53,791 bases of DNA from the NCBI GenBank assembly GCA_947625585.1, contig CANQOZ010000002.1, forward strand, positions 1 through 53,791, read 5' to 3'. This stretch comes from an uncultured Eubacteriaceae bacterium (GTDB lineage: Bacteria > Bacillota > Clostridia > Eubacteriales > Eubacteriaceae). The notes beneath the pieces are model-generated. The model made no database searches. It was given only the letters and a program-made list of their open reading frames with translations, and had not been told where the DNA came from. Shown here one piece after another: positions 1-7,218 of the stretch (the stretch's first letter is position 1; each line of letters begins with the position of its first letter). The position numbers and the translations under genes were made by a program.

Positions 1-300
1 GAATTATTAAAACCTAAAATTAAAAAGCCTAAAGTTAGTGTTCATATTCAAAAATCCTCAATGGATACTAAATTAGATTTGAGAGGTAAATCAACGGCTG
101 AAGCTGAAATTTTAATTGAAGAATTTATAGCCGATGCAACTTTATTGGGTAAAAATAAATTAGAAGTTATACACGGTTTTGGTACTGGACAGTTAAGAAA
201 AACTGTTCATGATTATTTAAAAAAATCTGATTTGGTTTCATCATTTAGATTGGGAGGACCAGGAGAAGGTGGAGCTGGAGCAACGATTATAGAGTTATAG
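1..300 (+). CDS. mutS2: MutS2 C-terminal Smr domain (5' end outside window)
   Basis: The reading frame is open from the first base, so this is the 3' end of a longer gene. The visible ~99 residues form a small MutS-related (Smr) domain, with the LDLRG motif near the start and the HGFGTGQLR motif in the middle, followed by a Gly-rich end. In Firmicutes an Smr domain at this place belongs to MutS2, which acts on stalled or collided ribosomes and on branched DNA; Smr domains are nucleases. The ATG at position 61 is internal, not the start. A cyclophilin gene follows after 7 bp. The identity as MutS2 rather than a stand-alone Smr protein is inferred from the open upstream frame and the neighbourhood. 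Confidence 0.88.
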   Translation, partial: ELLKPKIKKPKVSVHIQKSSMDTKLDLRGKSTAEAEILIEEFIADATLLGKNKLEVIHGFGTGQLRKTVHDYLKKSDLVSSFRLGGPGEGGAGATIIEL

Positions 301-307
301 AGGAAAT

Positions 308-793
308 ATGAGTGATAAAAATACCGTTGTTTTAGAAGTTAATAATGGAAAAAAAGTAGAAATTGAACTATTTCCAGATATTGCTCCTGAAACAGTAAAG
401 AATTTTAAAAAATTAGTTAATGATGGATTTTATAATGGATTAATATTCCATCGTGTTATTCCGGGATTTATGGTACAAGGTGGTGACCCTCTCGGTAATG
501 GAACTGGTGGTCCTGGATATACAATTAAAGGTGAATTTAGCTCGAATGGTTTTGAAAATAATTTAAAACATGAGCGTGGAGTTATTTCGATGGCTCGGAG
601 TTCGGATCCAAATTCGGCTGGATCTCAATTTTTTATTATGACTGATGATGCACCTCATCTTGATGGTGATTATGCGGCATTTGGAAAAGTTAAAAGTGGT
701 ATGGAAGAAATAGATAAAATAGTTCATGCAAAAAGAGACTTAACGAATAAGCCATTTAAAAATCAAGTTATAGAAAAGGCTTATTTAATTTAA
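308..793 (+). CDS. Cyclophilin-type peptidyl-prolyl cis-trans isomerase
   Basis: This 161-residue single-domain cyclophilin catalyses cis-trans isomerisation of Xaa-Pro bonds. The core signature FHRVIPGFMVQGGDP, the GSQFFI stretch and the HLDGDYAAFGKV end are all present. No signal peptide or membrane segment is seen, so it should be cytosolic. The start has an AGAGGAAAT Shine-Dalgarno just upstream. It lies 7 bp after mutS2 and 13 bp before the CDF gene, so it is probably co-transcribed with both. The family assignment is secure; the client proteins are unknown. Confidence 0.95.
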   Translation: MSDKNTVVLEVNNGKKVEIELFPDIAPETVKNFKKLVNDGFYNGLIFHRVIPGFMVQGGDPLGNGTGGPGYTIKGEFSSNGFENNLKHERGVISMARSSDPNSAGSQFFIMTDDAPHLDGDYAAFGKVKSGMEEIDKIVHAKRDLTNKPFKNQVIEKAYLI

Positions 794-806
794 ATAATAT
801 AAGAAA

Positions 807-2054
807 ATGAATACACAATTAACTGATAGAAATGGATACATAATTGAGCAGGTAATTCCGGTCTCTGATGGACTCGAAGATTTAAGTCCAAGTGAAAGAG
901 TTAAAAAAAGATTAGAAAGAAGAAACGGAATATTAAAAGCTGCTATTGTTGGAATTTCAGTTTGTGTTCTATTTGCTATCATTAAATTTTTTATAGGTAC
1001 AAGCTCTCATTCTTTAGCTATCCGCTCAGATGCTATCAGTTCATTAACTGAAAGTTATTCTTATATTATTTCTTTTCTAGGAATATCATTAGCTCATAAA
1101 AAACCTGATTCAAAGCATCCAAATGGATATGGAAGAATTGAATATTTAACTGCAATTGTTGGAGGAGTCTTAGTTTTAATAACTGGATGGCATTTCTTTG
1201 AAACTTCTTTAAGAAGAATATATAAACCAGAGATGTCTTCAGTAACGGGACTTCAACTAGTAATAATTGCTTTAACTATACTAGGAAAACTTTATCTATA
1301 TTTTGATGATAAAAAAATTGGGCATAAATTTAATTCAGCTGGACTAATAACTGCTAGTAGAAGTGCTCTTTTATCTAGTTTATCTTCATTATTAGTTATA
1401 ATTGCAGCTGTTGTAGCTCAGGTCTATAAAGTTGATATTGATGGATGGGTCGGTTTAATAATCGCTTGTTTTATGATTTTTGTTGGTATAGTCGGTTTAA
1501 AAGGTGGAATTACTTCTATTTTAGGGAAACCAGTCTCGAAAAAGGTAGCTCAAGCCATAACAAGAATTCTTTTAGATAATCCACCTATTGTTGGGGTTTA
1601 TGACTTACGAATAAATAATTTAGGAACAGGGTTATTTCGAGGGACTGTTAATGCTGAAGTTCCTGCTGAAACAAATGCAGAAGAAGTTTATGAAGCATTT
1701 AGAAAAGCTAGAACAGAAATTTATAGAAAAACAGGAGTTGATATGACAATCGGAATCATTACAGTTAATTACTGTAAAGAAGAAGTTTTTCCTAAATATC
1801 AACGAATTAGTAATAAGATTCTTAATGAAGAAGGTGTTCAAAATGTTCATGGTTTTAACTGGAATGAGGACACAAATGATGTAGACCTTCATGTTATTGT
1901 TGATTATAATTCATTAAATAACCAAGACTTAGAAGAAAAAATTAGAGATATAGTAAAAGAAGAAATTCCCGATTCAAATGTTTTGGTTGATTTTAATGTT
2001 AATTGTATTGAAGATCCTAATCAATTAAAAGAAGCTGTTTGTAAGATTCAATGA
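807..2054 (+). CDS. CDF-family transporter-like protein with degenerate metal site and tandem C-terminal domains
   Basis: This 415-residue membrane protein belongs to the cation diffusion facilitator family. A cytosolic N-terminus (1-40) is followed by about six membrane segments (41-235), with the family motif HPNGYGRIEYL at 104-114. Two tandem CDF-type cytosolic domains follow (about 255-330 and 335-405). The transport-site positions that normally carry His/Asp/Asn and Asp read S78xxxE82 in TM2 and S186xxxS190 in TM5, so Mn or Zn transport as in relatives is doubtful. No clear Shine-Dalgarno precedes the ATG. The stop overlaps the next gene by 4 bp. Family membership is firm; function is open, and it may be a metal sensor, a scaffold or a transporter with altered specificity. 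Confidence 0.85.
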   Translation: MNTQLTDRNGYIIEQVIPVSDGLEDLSPSERVKKRLERRNGILKAAIVGISVCVLFAIIKFFIGTSSHSLAIRSDAISSLTESYSYIISFLGISLAHKKPDSKHPNGYGRIEYLTAIVGGVLVLITGWHFFETSLRRIYKPEMSSVTGLQLVIIALTILGKLYLYFDDKKIGHKFNSAGLITASRSALLSSLSSLLVIIAAVVAQVYKVDIDGWVGLIIACFMIFVGIVGLKGGITSILGKPVSKKVAQAITRILLDNPPIVGVYDLRINNLGTGLFRGTVNAEVPAETNAEEVYEAFRKARTEIYRKTGVDMTIGIITVNYCKEEVFPKYQRISNKILNEEGVQNVHGFNWNEDTNDVDLHVIVDYNSLNNQDLEEKIRDIVKEEIPDSNVLVDFNVNCIEDPNQLKEAVCKIQ

Positions 2055-2662
2055 GATTAATACTAGTTAGACATAGTGAAACATTTGGTAATGTGGAAAA
2101 AAGATTTAATGGAATTACGGAATCAGCACTAACTGAAAAAGGTAAGTTAATGCAAAAACAAGTTTTAGAACACTTAGAAAACATTAATAAAATTTTTCCA
2201 ATTAATAAAATCTTCAGTTCTCCTTCAAAAAGAGCCTTACATGCTGCCGAGAAATTTTCTAATACAACTGGAATTGATTTAGAAGTTGTAAATGAATTAA
2301 TTGAATATAATTTTGGAATATTTGATGGCTTATCTTTTAAAGAAGCTAGAGATGTTAATAGCAATCTACTTGATAAGTGGTTAGATAATTCTATTGAAAT
2401 GGCTTTACCAAATGGTGAATCATTTAAAGATAAAACTATTCGAGTTTCAAATTGGGTAAAATCGATATTAAGTAAAAATTATGAAACTGTTATTGTTTTT
2501 ACTCATGGAGCAACATTTCGTTCAATACTAATGGAATTATTAGAATTACCACTTGAACAAGCCTGGCATTTTAATGTTGGTTTAGGTTCGTTTTGTATAA
2601 TCAATTATGAAAATAATTATGGGGTTTTAGAAGAGTTTATAAATCCCAATTTTAAATTCTAG
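2051..2662 (+). CDS. Histidine phosphatase superfamily protein (phosphoglycerate mutase-like)
   Basis: This 203-residue protein has the RHG-type motif LVRHSET at the N-terminus (nucleophile H8) and the second catalytic histidine in VIVFTHGATFRSI, which define the histidine phosphatase fold. The family includes phosphoglycerate mutases, CobC/PhoE-like phosphatases and others, and the substrate cannot be read from sequence. The start codon overlaps the upstream stop by 4 bp (ATGA), implying translational coupling to the CDF-like gene. No signal peptide is visible, so it is cytosolic. Calling it a cofactor-dependent glycolytic mutase would be overreach. Confidence 0.88.
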   Translation: MRLILVRHSETFGNVEKRFNGITESALTEKGKLMQKQVLEHLENINKIFPINKIFSSPSKRALHAAEKFSNTTGIDLEVVNELIEYNFGIFDGLSFKEARDVNSNLLDKWLDNSIEMALPNGESFKDKTIRVSNWVKSILSKNYETVIVFTHGATFRSILMELLELPLEQAWHFNVGLGSFCIINYENNYGVLEEFINPNFKF

Positions 2663-2672
2663 AAAGATTTTA

Positions 2673-3629
2673 ATGGTAGAGGTTTCAAGAGATTTAGTTA
2701 TAAATAATCCTGATCATTTAGCCTATGTTCTAGGTCGATATGATGAAAATATTAGAAATATTGAAGACAAATTAGGCGTTGAAATACGTTGTAGAAAAAA
2801 TACAATTAGGGTAATAGGTAATGACAATAGTGTTTCAGAAGCTATAAATATTTTAAAAGAATTAGAAGAAAGTGCTTCAAAAGGGATTGTTATTAATAAA
2901 GAAACAACAGATTATCTTATATCAGTTAAAGAAGAAAGAGAAAAGGAAAGCTTTTCTGATCTAAATGATACAATTGTTTGTTTTACTACTAAAGGTAAAC
3001 CTATCAAACCAAAAACTTATGGTCAAAAAAAATACTTAGATTCTATCGATAGGAATGATATAGTTTTTGGAATTGGTCCAGCTGGAACTGGTAAAACATA
3101 CCTCGCTATGGCTAAAGCGATAACTGCATTTAAAAATGAAGAAGTTGAAAGGATGATTTTAACTAGGCCGGCTGTTGAAGCGGGGGAACGTTTAGGTTTT
3201 CTACCAGGAGATCTTCAAGAAAAAGTAGATCCATATTTAAGACCATTATATGATGCTTTATACGAAATTATGGGAGCCGAATCTTTTAAAAAGAATATGG
3301 AAAAGGGTTTAATTGAGGTAGCCCCTCTAGCCTATATGAGAGGTAGAACTCTTGAAAATGCTTTTATTATATTGGATGAAGCTCAAAATACTACTCCAGA
3401 GCAAATGAAGATGTTTTTAACTCGATTTGGTCAAGGTTCCAAAATTATTGTTACTGGGGATACAACTCAAATTGACTTACCTAGTGGTGATCGTTCCGGA
3501 TTAATTGAAGCTCGTAAAATCTTAAAGGGAATTAAAGGTATTTCTTTTAATGATCTAAAAGCTGAAGATGTTGTTAGAAATAAATTGGTTCAGAAAATTA
3601 TTGAAGCTTATGATACTTATCGACCATGA
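2673..3629 (+). CDS. phoH: PhoH-family ATPase/RNA helicase-like protein
   Basis: This 318-residue PhoH protein has an N-terminal KH-like region (about 15-60), then a P-loop ATPase with Walker A GIGPAGTGKT (about 133-142) and Walker B FIILDEAQNTTPEQM, a combination typical of PhoH/PhoL. It is cytosolic. In bacteria it is almost always next to ybeY and is thought to act in RNA or ribosome metabolism together with YbeY. That holds here: its stop overlaps the ybeY start by 4 bp. Length and domain order match the family. Confidence 0.95.
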   Translation: MVEVSRDLVINNPDHLAYVLGRYDENIRNIEDKLGVEIRCRKNTIRVIGNDNSVSEAINILKELEESASKGIVINKETTDYLISVKEEREKESFSDLNDTIVCFTTKGKPIKPKTYGQKKYLDSIDRNDIVFGIGPAGTGKTYLAMAKAITAFKNEEVERMILTRPAVEAGERLGFLPGDLQEKVDPYLRPLYDALYEIMGAESFKKNMEKGLIEVAPLAYMRGRTLENAFIILDEAQNTTPEQMKMFLTRFGQGSKIIVTGDTTQIDLPSGDRSGLIEARKILKGIKGISFNDLKAEDVVRNKLVQKIIEAYDTYRP

Positions 3630-4096
3630 TTGAATTAAATATCTTAAACTGGCATAACGATTTAAGTAATAATTTAAAAAAGAATATAAAAAAAGCCTTC
3701 AATCTAATTTTAAAGAATGAAGGCTTAAATATTAATGCTGAAGTTTCATTAGAATTTGTTTCAGATAATAAAATAAGAGAATTAAATCAAAATTATAGAA
3801 ATATTGATAAAACTACAGATGTTTTATCTTTTCCTATATTTTCTGATAAAAATGAAATTCTTTGTATTAAGACTAAAAATCCACTTGAATTAGGAGATAT
3901 AATTATTAACTTAAATCAAGCAAGTAAACAAGCTAAACTTTATGGAAATTCCCTCGATTATGAGGTACTTTATTTAGCCATACATAGTTTTCTTCATTTA
4001 TTAGGATATGATCATATAAAAGTTGAAGATAAAAAGATAATGAGAAATATTGAAAAGAAAATAATTCAGGATGGTAAATTCTATGAGACCAGATAA
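3626..4096 (+). CDS. ybeY: YbeY endoribonuclease / rRNA maturation factor
   Basis: This 156-residue protein has the zinc-binding motif HSFLHLLGYDH (H120, H124, H130) that defines YbeY, a metal-dependent single-strand endoribonuclease needed for 16S rRNA 3' end processing and ribosome quality control. It starts in an ATGA overlap with phoH and runs 14 bp into the start of dgkA, so the three genes are coupled. The phoH-ybeY-dgkA-era order is the classic Firmicute arrangement, and every key residue is present. Confidence 0.96.
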   Translation: MIELNILNWHNDLSNNLKKNIKKAFNLILKNEGLNINAEVSLEFVSDNKIRELNQNYRNIDKTTDVLSFPIFSDKNEILCIKTKNPLELGDIIINLNQASKQAKLYGNSLDYEVLYLAIHSFLHLLGYDHIKVEDKKIMRNIEKKIIQDGKFYETR

Positions 4097-4613
4097 GTAC
4101 CCCATAGATGAACAAACTGAAAGTACTGGACCAATTAATGTAGAAGAAATTCGACTATTATCTGAAACACAAATAAGACAAGAGACTTTAAATAGGAAAC
4201 AGAAAAAAAAGCATGAATTAAGATCTCTTGAAGTTAAAAATCAACCTATTCAATTAAAACGTTTAGGGCGAAGTTTTAGATATGCTTTTTCTGGGTTAAT
4301 CTATGTAATTAGAACTCAACCAAATATGAAAATCCATATTATTGCTGCAACTTTTGCAATAATACTTGGTTTTACTCTTCATATTTCTGAACCTGAATGG
4401 TTAGCTTTAGTTCTTGTTATCGGATTTGTTATTATTCTTGAATTTATTAATACAGCAATAGAATCTCTAGTTGATTTATATACTGAAGACTTTAATTTCT
4501 TAGCTAAGACAGCTAAAGATGTTGGAGCTGCTACTGTTTTAGTTATGGCTATTGTTTCTGTTGTAACTGGTTGTATTATTTTTTTACCTAAAATTATTGA
4601 TTTAATTGTGTGA
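4083..4613 (+). CDS. dgkA: Undecaprenol/diacylglycerol kinase with long N-terminal extension
   Basis: I start this at ATG 4083 because AGGATGG at 4068-4074 gives an 8-nt spaced Shine-Dalgarno; the in-frame ATG at 4071 lies inside that site. The 176-residue protein has a normal DgkA core from about residue 58: membrane helices, the EFINTAIESLVDL catalytic helix and the AKDVGAATV motif. In Gram-positives this enzyme phosphorylates undecaprenol for cell-wall lipid carrier recycling. The first ~57 residues are a charged, Glu/Lys/Arg-rich cytosolic extension that Bacillus-type DgkA (about 123 residues) lacks. It overlaps ybeY by 14 bp, and era follows after 5 bp. Confidence 0.92.
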   Translation: MRPDKYPIDEQTESTGPINVEEIRLLSETQIRQETLNRKQKKKHELRSLEVKNQPIQLKRLGRSFRYAFSGLIYVIRTQPNMKIHIIAATFAIILGFTLHISEPEWLALVLVIGFVIILEFINTAIESLVDLYTEDFNFLAKTAKDVGAATVLVMAIVSVVTGCIIFLPKIIDLIV

Positions 4614-4618
4614 TCTAA

Positions 4619-5518
4619 ATGAATGAGAAAAATTTTAAATCTGGTTTTATTAGTGTAATTGGTAGACCTAATGTTGGTAAATCAACATTACTTAATGCTT
4701 TAATGGGTGAAAAGTTAGTAATTACGTCGCCTAAGCCACAAACTACAAGAAATGCAATTCGATGTATTTTAAATGACGGTGATAGTCAAGTAGTTTTTAT
4801 TGATACTCCTGGTTTAACCAAAGCTAGGAATAAACTAGGTGATTTTATGGAACAATCCGTTAAGTCATCTTTAACTGATATTGAAGGTATTATTTATATT
4901 TTAGAACCTGAAGAAGAATTTGGGAAAACAGATTTAGAAATAATAGAATTACTTAAAAAGCAAAAGGTTCCTATTATTGCGTTAATTAATAAAATAGATA
5001 CAATTGATAAAAGAAAAGTGCTTAAAACAATAGAGAATTTGGCTTCTTATGGTATTTTTAAAGAAATTATTCCAATATCTGCTCTAAAAAATGATGGTAT
5101 AGATATTGTTAAAAAAGAAATAAAAAAGCTTCTTCCAGAAGGACCTCCATATTTCCCAACTGATCAAATTATTGATCAAAATGAAAGATTTATCTTTAGT
5201 GAAATTATTAGGGAAAAAATTTTAAAAGCTACAAATGATGAAGTTCCTCATGGTACAGCTGTTGAAATTTTGTCTGTCAATCAAAGACCAAATAAAGAAA
5301 TTCTTGATATCGATGCAACTATTTTTTGTGAAAAAAAGCAGCATAAGGGAATAATTATTGGGAAAGATGGAAAGAAACTAAAAAATATCGGTATTCAAGC
5401 AAGAAAAGAAATTGAAAAATTCTTAGAAAAACCTGTTAATTTAAATTTATGGGTTAAAGTAAGAGAGAATTGGAGAGATAAACCTTTTGATTTAAAAGAT
5501 TTAGGTTATAAAAATTAA
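4619..5518 (+). CDS. era: Era GTPase
   Basis: This 299-residue GTPase assists 16S rRNA 3' end maturation and 30S assembly. The G1 motif GRPNVGKST (15-23), the DTPG switch, the NKID specificity motif and a C-terminal KH domain with IIGKDGKKLKNIG are all present at the usual spacing. No Shine-Dalgarno is evident in the 5-bp gap after dgkA, so translation is probably coupled. The TAA stop shares a base with the recO ATG (TAATG). Length and domains are standard. Confidence 0.97.
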   Translation: MNEKNFKSGFISVIGRPNVGKSTLLNALMGEKLVITSPKPQTTRNAIRCILNDGDSQVVFIDTPGLTKARNKLGDFMEQSVKSSLTDIEGIIYILEPEEEFGKTDLEIIELLKKQKVPIIALINKIDTIDKRKVLKTIENLASYGIFKEIIPISALKNDGIDIVKKEIKKLLPEGPPYFPTDQIIDQNERFIFSEIIREKILKATNDEVPHGTAVEILSVNQRPNKEILDIDATIFCEKKQHKGIIIGKDGKKLKNIGIQARKEIEKFLEKPVNLNLWVKVRENWRDKPFDLKDLGYKN

Positions 5519-6264
5519 TGGCTTTAGAATCAACAAGAGGATTGGTTATTTCAGAACGCTCTTATAATGAGAGTGATAAAATAATAACTATTTTTTCAGA
5601 AAATGGTAAATTCCAGGCCATAGCTAATGGCGTTAAAAATCCAAAAAGTTCCCTTTCAGCAGGATGTAGATTGTTTGCCTGGAGTGAATTTCAATATTTT
5701 CCTGGAAAAACTTTTGCAAAAATAACTCAAGCTAACTTAATAGATCCGTTTTATAATATTAGTTCAAATTTAGAATTAGTAAGTTATGCTTCTTATATTG
5801 CTGATTTAATTAAAAATTTTTATGATGATAATCAACTTGATAAAGTTATTTTGAAGCATTTAGTCTATTATTTTTATTATATTAATAGTTCACCGGATAA
5901 AGTTCTTTTATTAACTTTAACTTTTCAGCTGAAGTTACTAACTGCGTTAGGAATAATACCTAATTTTAACTCTATTCTGTCTTTAGACTCGAATATTCCG
6001 ATTTATTTTTCAATAACAGATGCAAATTTTGATAATAAACGTTCTACCAATAAATTGACTTATCGTTTAAATAAGAATGAAATTGATTTATTACTTCATC
6101 TTTATAAAAATCCGATAAGCACAATTTTCAAAGAAAATTTAAATTTAGAGAAAATTAATTTAGTTAGACTAATTGAAATCTTTAATAGTTTTATTGAAAG
6201 TCAATTATCTAAGCAACTGAAGTCATTTAAAATTTTAAAAGAATTAAATCAAGGTAGCTTATGA
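5518..6264 (+). CDS. recO: RecO recombination mediator lacking the zinc-finger cysteines
   Basis: This 248-residue protein has an N-terminal OB fold, seen as STRGLVISERSYNESDKI and the following segment typical of RecO, and a helical C-terminal part with LKLLTALGIIPNF. RecO loads RecA onto SSB-coated DNA with RecF and RecR. Many Firmicute RecO proteins carry four cysteines in the segment after this LGxxP-like motif. None is found here (about residues 148-185), as in E. coli RecO. It starts by TAATG with era and overlaps the next gene by 4 bp. Assignment rests on the N-terminal motif, length and position. Confidence 0.9.
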   Translation: MALESTRGLVISERSYNESDKIITIFSENGKFQAIANGVKNPKSSLSAGCRLFAWSEFQYFPGKTFAKITQANLIDPFYNISSNLELVSYASYIADLIKNFYDDNQLDKVILKHLVYYFYYINSSPDKVLLLTLTFQLKLLTALGIIPNFNSILSLDSNIPIYFSITDANFDNKRSTNKLTYRLNKNEIDLLLHLYKNPISTIFKENLNLEKINLVRLIEIFNSFIESQLSKQLKSFKILKELNQGSL

Positions 6265-7217
6265 AAAAAGAAACCAAATTAGAACCAGTTTTTATACTAT
6301 TATCTTTATTACTAGGTTACTTTTTTAGCTTTTTTAAACTCTCATTTTCTTTAAACTATGATTTAGAAGAAATACTTCTCTCAATTCTATTATTTTTTAT
6401 CTTTTTAGAAATAGATTGGTCTGAATTAAAAGTTGAGTTTAATAATAAGAAATTCAGAAATATAGTTCTTATAATTAATTTTCTTTGGACTCCCATTTTT
6501 GCATATATTCTTGGACTTATATTTTTAAACTTCAATTTGGATTTACGAATTGCTCTTGTTTTATTATTAGTAATGCCTTGTACTGACTGGTATTTAATAT
6601 TTACTGAAATAACAGGTGGTAATCTTGACTTATCAACTAGTATCTTACCTTATAATCTGATTTTCCAATTACTTTTATTGCCAATTTATTTATTTATTTT
6701 TTTTGGAAATAACAGTTTTATTTTCGATCTTGGTTTAACTATTTCAACTATTCTGGAATTATTAGTTCCATTAATGTTAGCATTAATTGCTAGATTTATC
6801 CTGATTAAAGTTTTAGATAATGAGAGAATAATTCATAAGGCTTGTGATAAGATTGAATTTATTCTAATTTGTATTATCGCATTCTTCTTATTTTTAACAG
6901 AAGGACAAGAGATTAATAATTCATTAACTGAATATCCAATTTTCTTTTTATCTATAGTTATTTATTATGTTGTTAACTTTATTCTAAGTTTATATTTAGG
7001 AAATCATTTTAAATTTAATAATTCTGACATTATTAGTTTAATATTTACAACAACTTCAAAGAATACTCCTTTATCTTTAACTTTGGCTGGAATTTTATTT
7101 CCAAGTCATAAGGTTATTTCTTTAGTTTTAATTCTTGGTCCATTAACAGAAATACCATTTTCATTACTAGAATCAGCTATACTAAAAAAACTACTTCCAG
7201 TTTCTAGAGAGGAATAA
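6261..7217 (+). CDS. ACR3/BASS-fold permease-like membrane protein
   Basis: This 318-residue protein is very hydrophobic, with about 10 membrane segments. Two stretches resemble ACR3 arsenite permeases in the bile acid:sodium symporter fold: VMPCTDWYLIF, with C107 at the ACR3 thiolate-binding position, and GPLTEIPFSL, with E297 at the position of the conserved TM9 Glu. Arsenite efflux is therefore possible, but no arsR or arsC lies nearby. It overlaps recO by 4 bp and ends 1 bp before dnaE, an odd place for a resistance gene. Fold assignment is fairly firm; substrate is inferred. Confidence 0.75.
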   Translation: MKKETKLEPVFILLSLLLGYFFSFFKLSFSLNYDLEEILLSILLFFIFLEIDWSELKVEFNNKKFRNIVLIINFLWTPIFAYILGLIFLNFNLDLRIALVLLLVMPCTDWYLIFTEITGGNLDLSTSILPYNLIFQLLLLPIYLFIFFGNNSFIFDLGLTISTILELLVPLMLALIARFILIKVLDNERIIHKACDKIEFILICIIAFFLFLTEGQEINNSLTEYPIFFLSIVIYYVVNFILSLYLGNHFKFNNSDIISLIFTTTSKNTPLSLTLAGILFPSHKVISLVLILGPLTEIPFSLLESAILKKLLPVSREE

Positions 7218-7218
7218 A

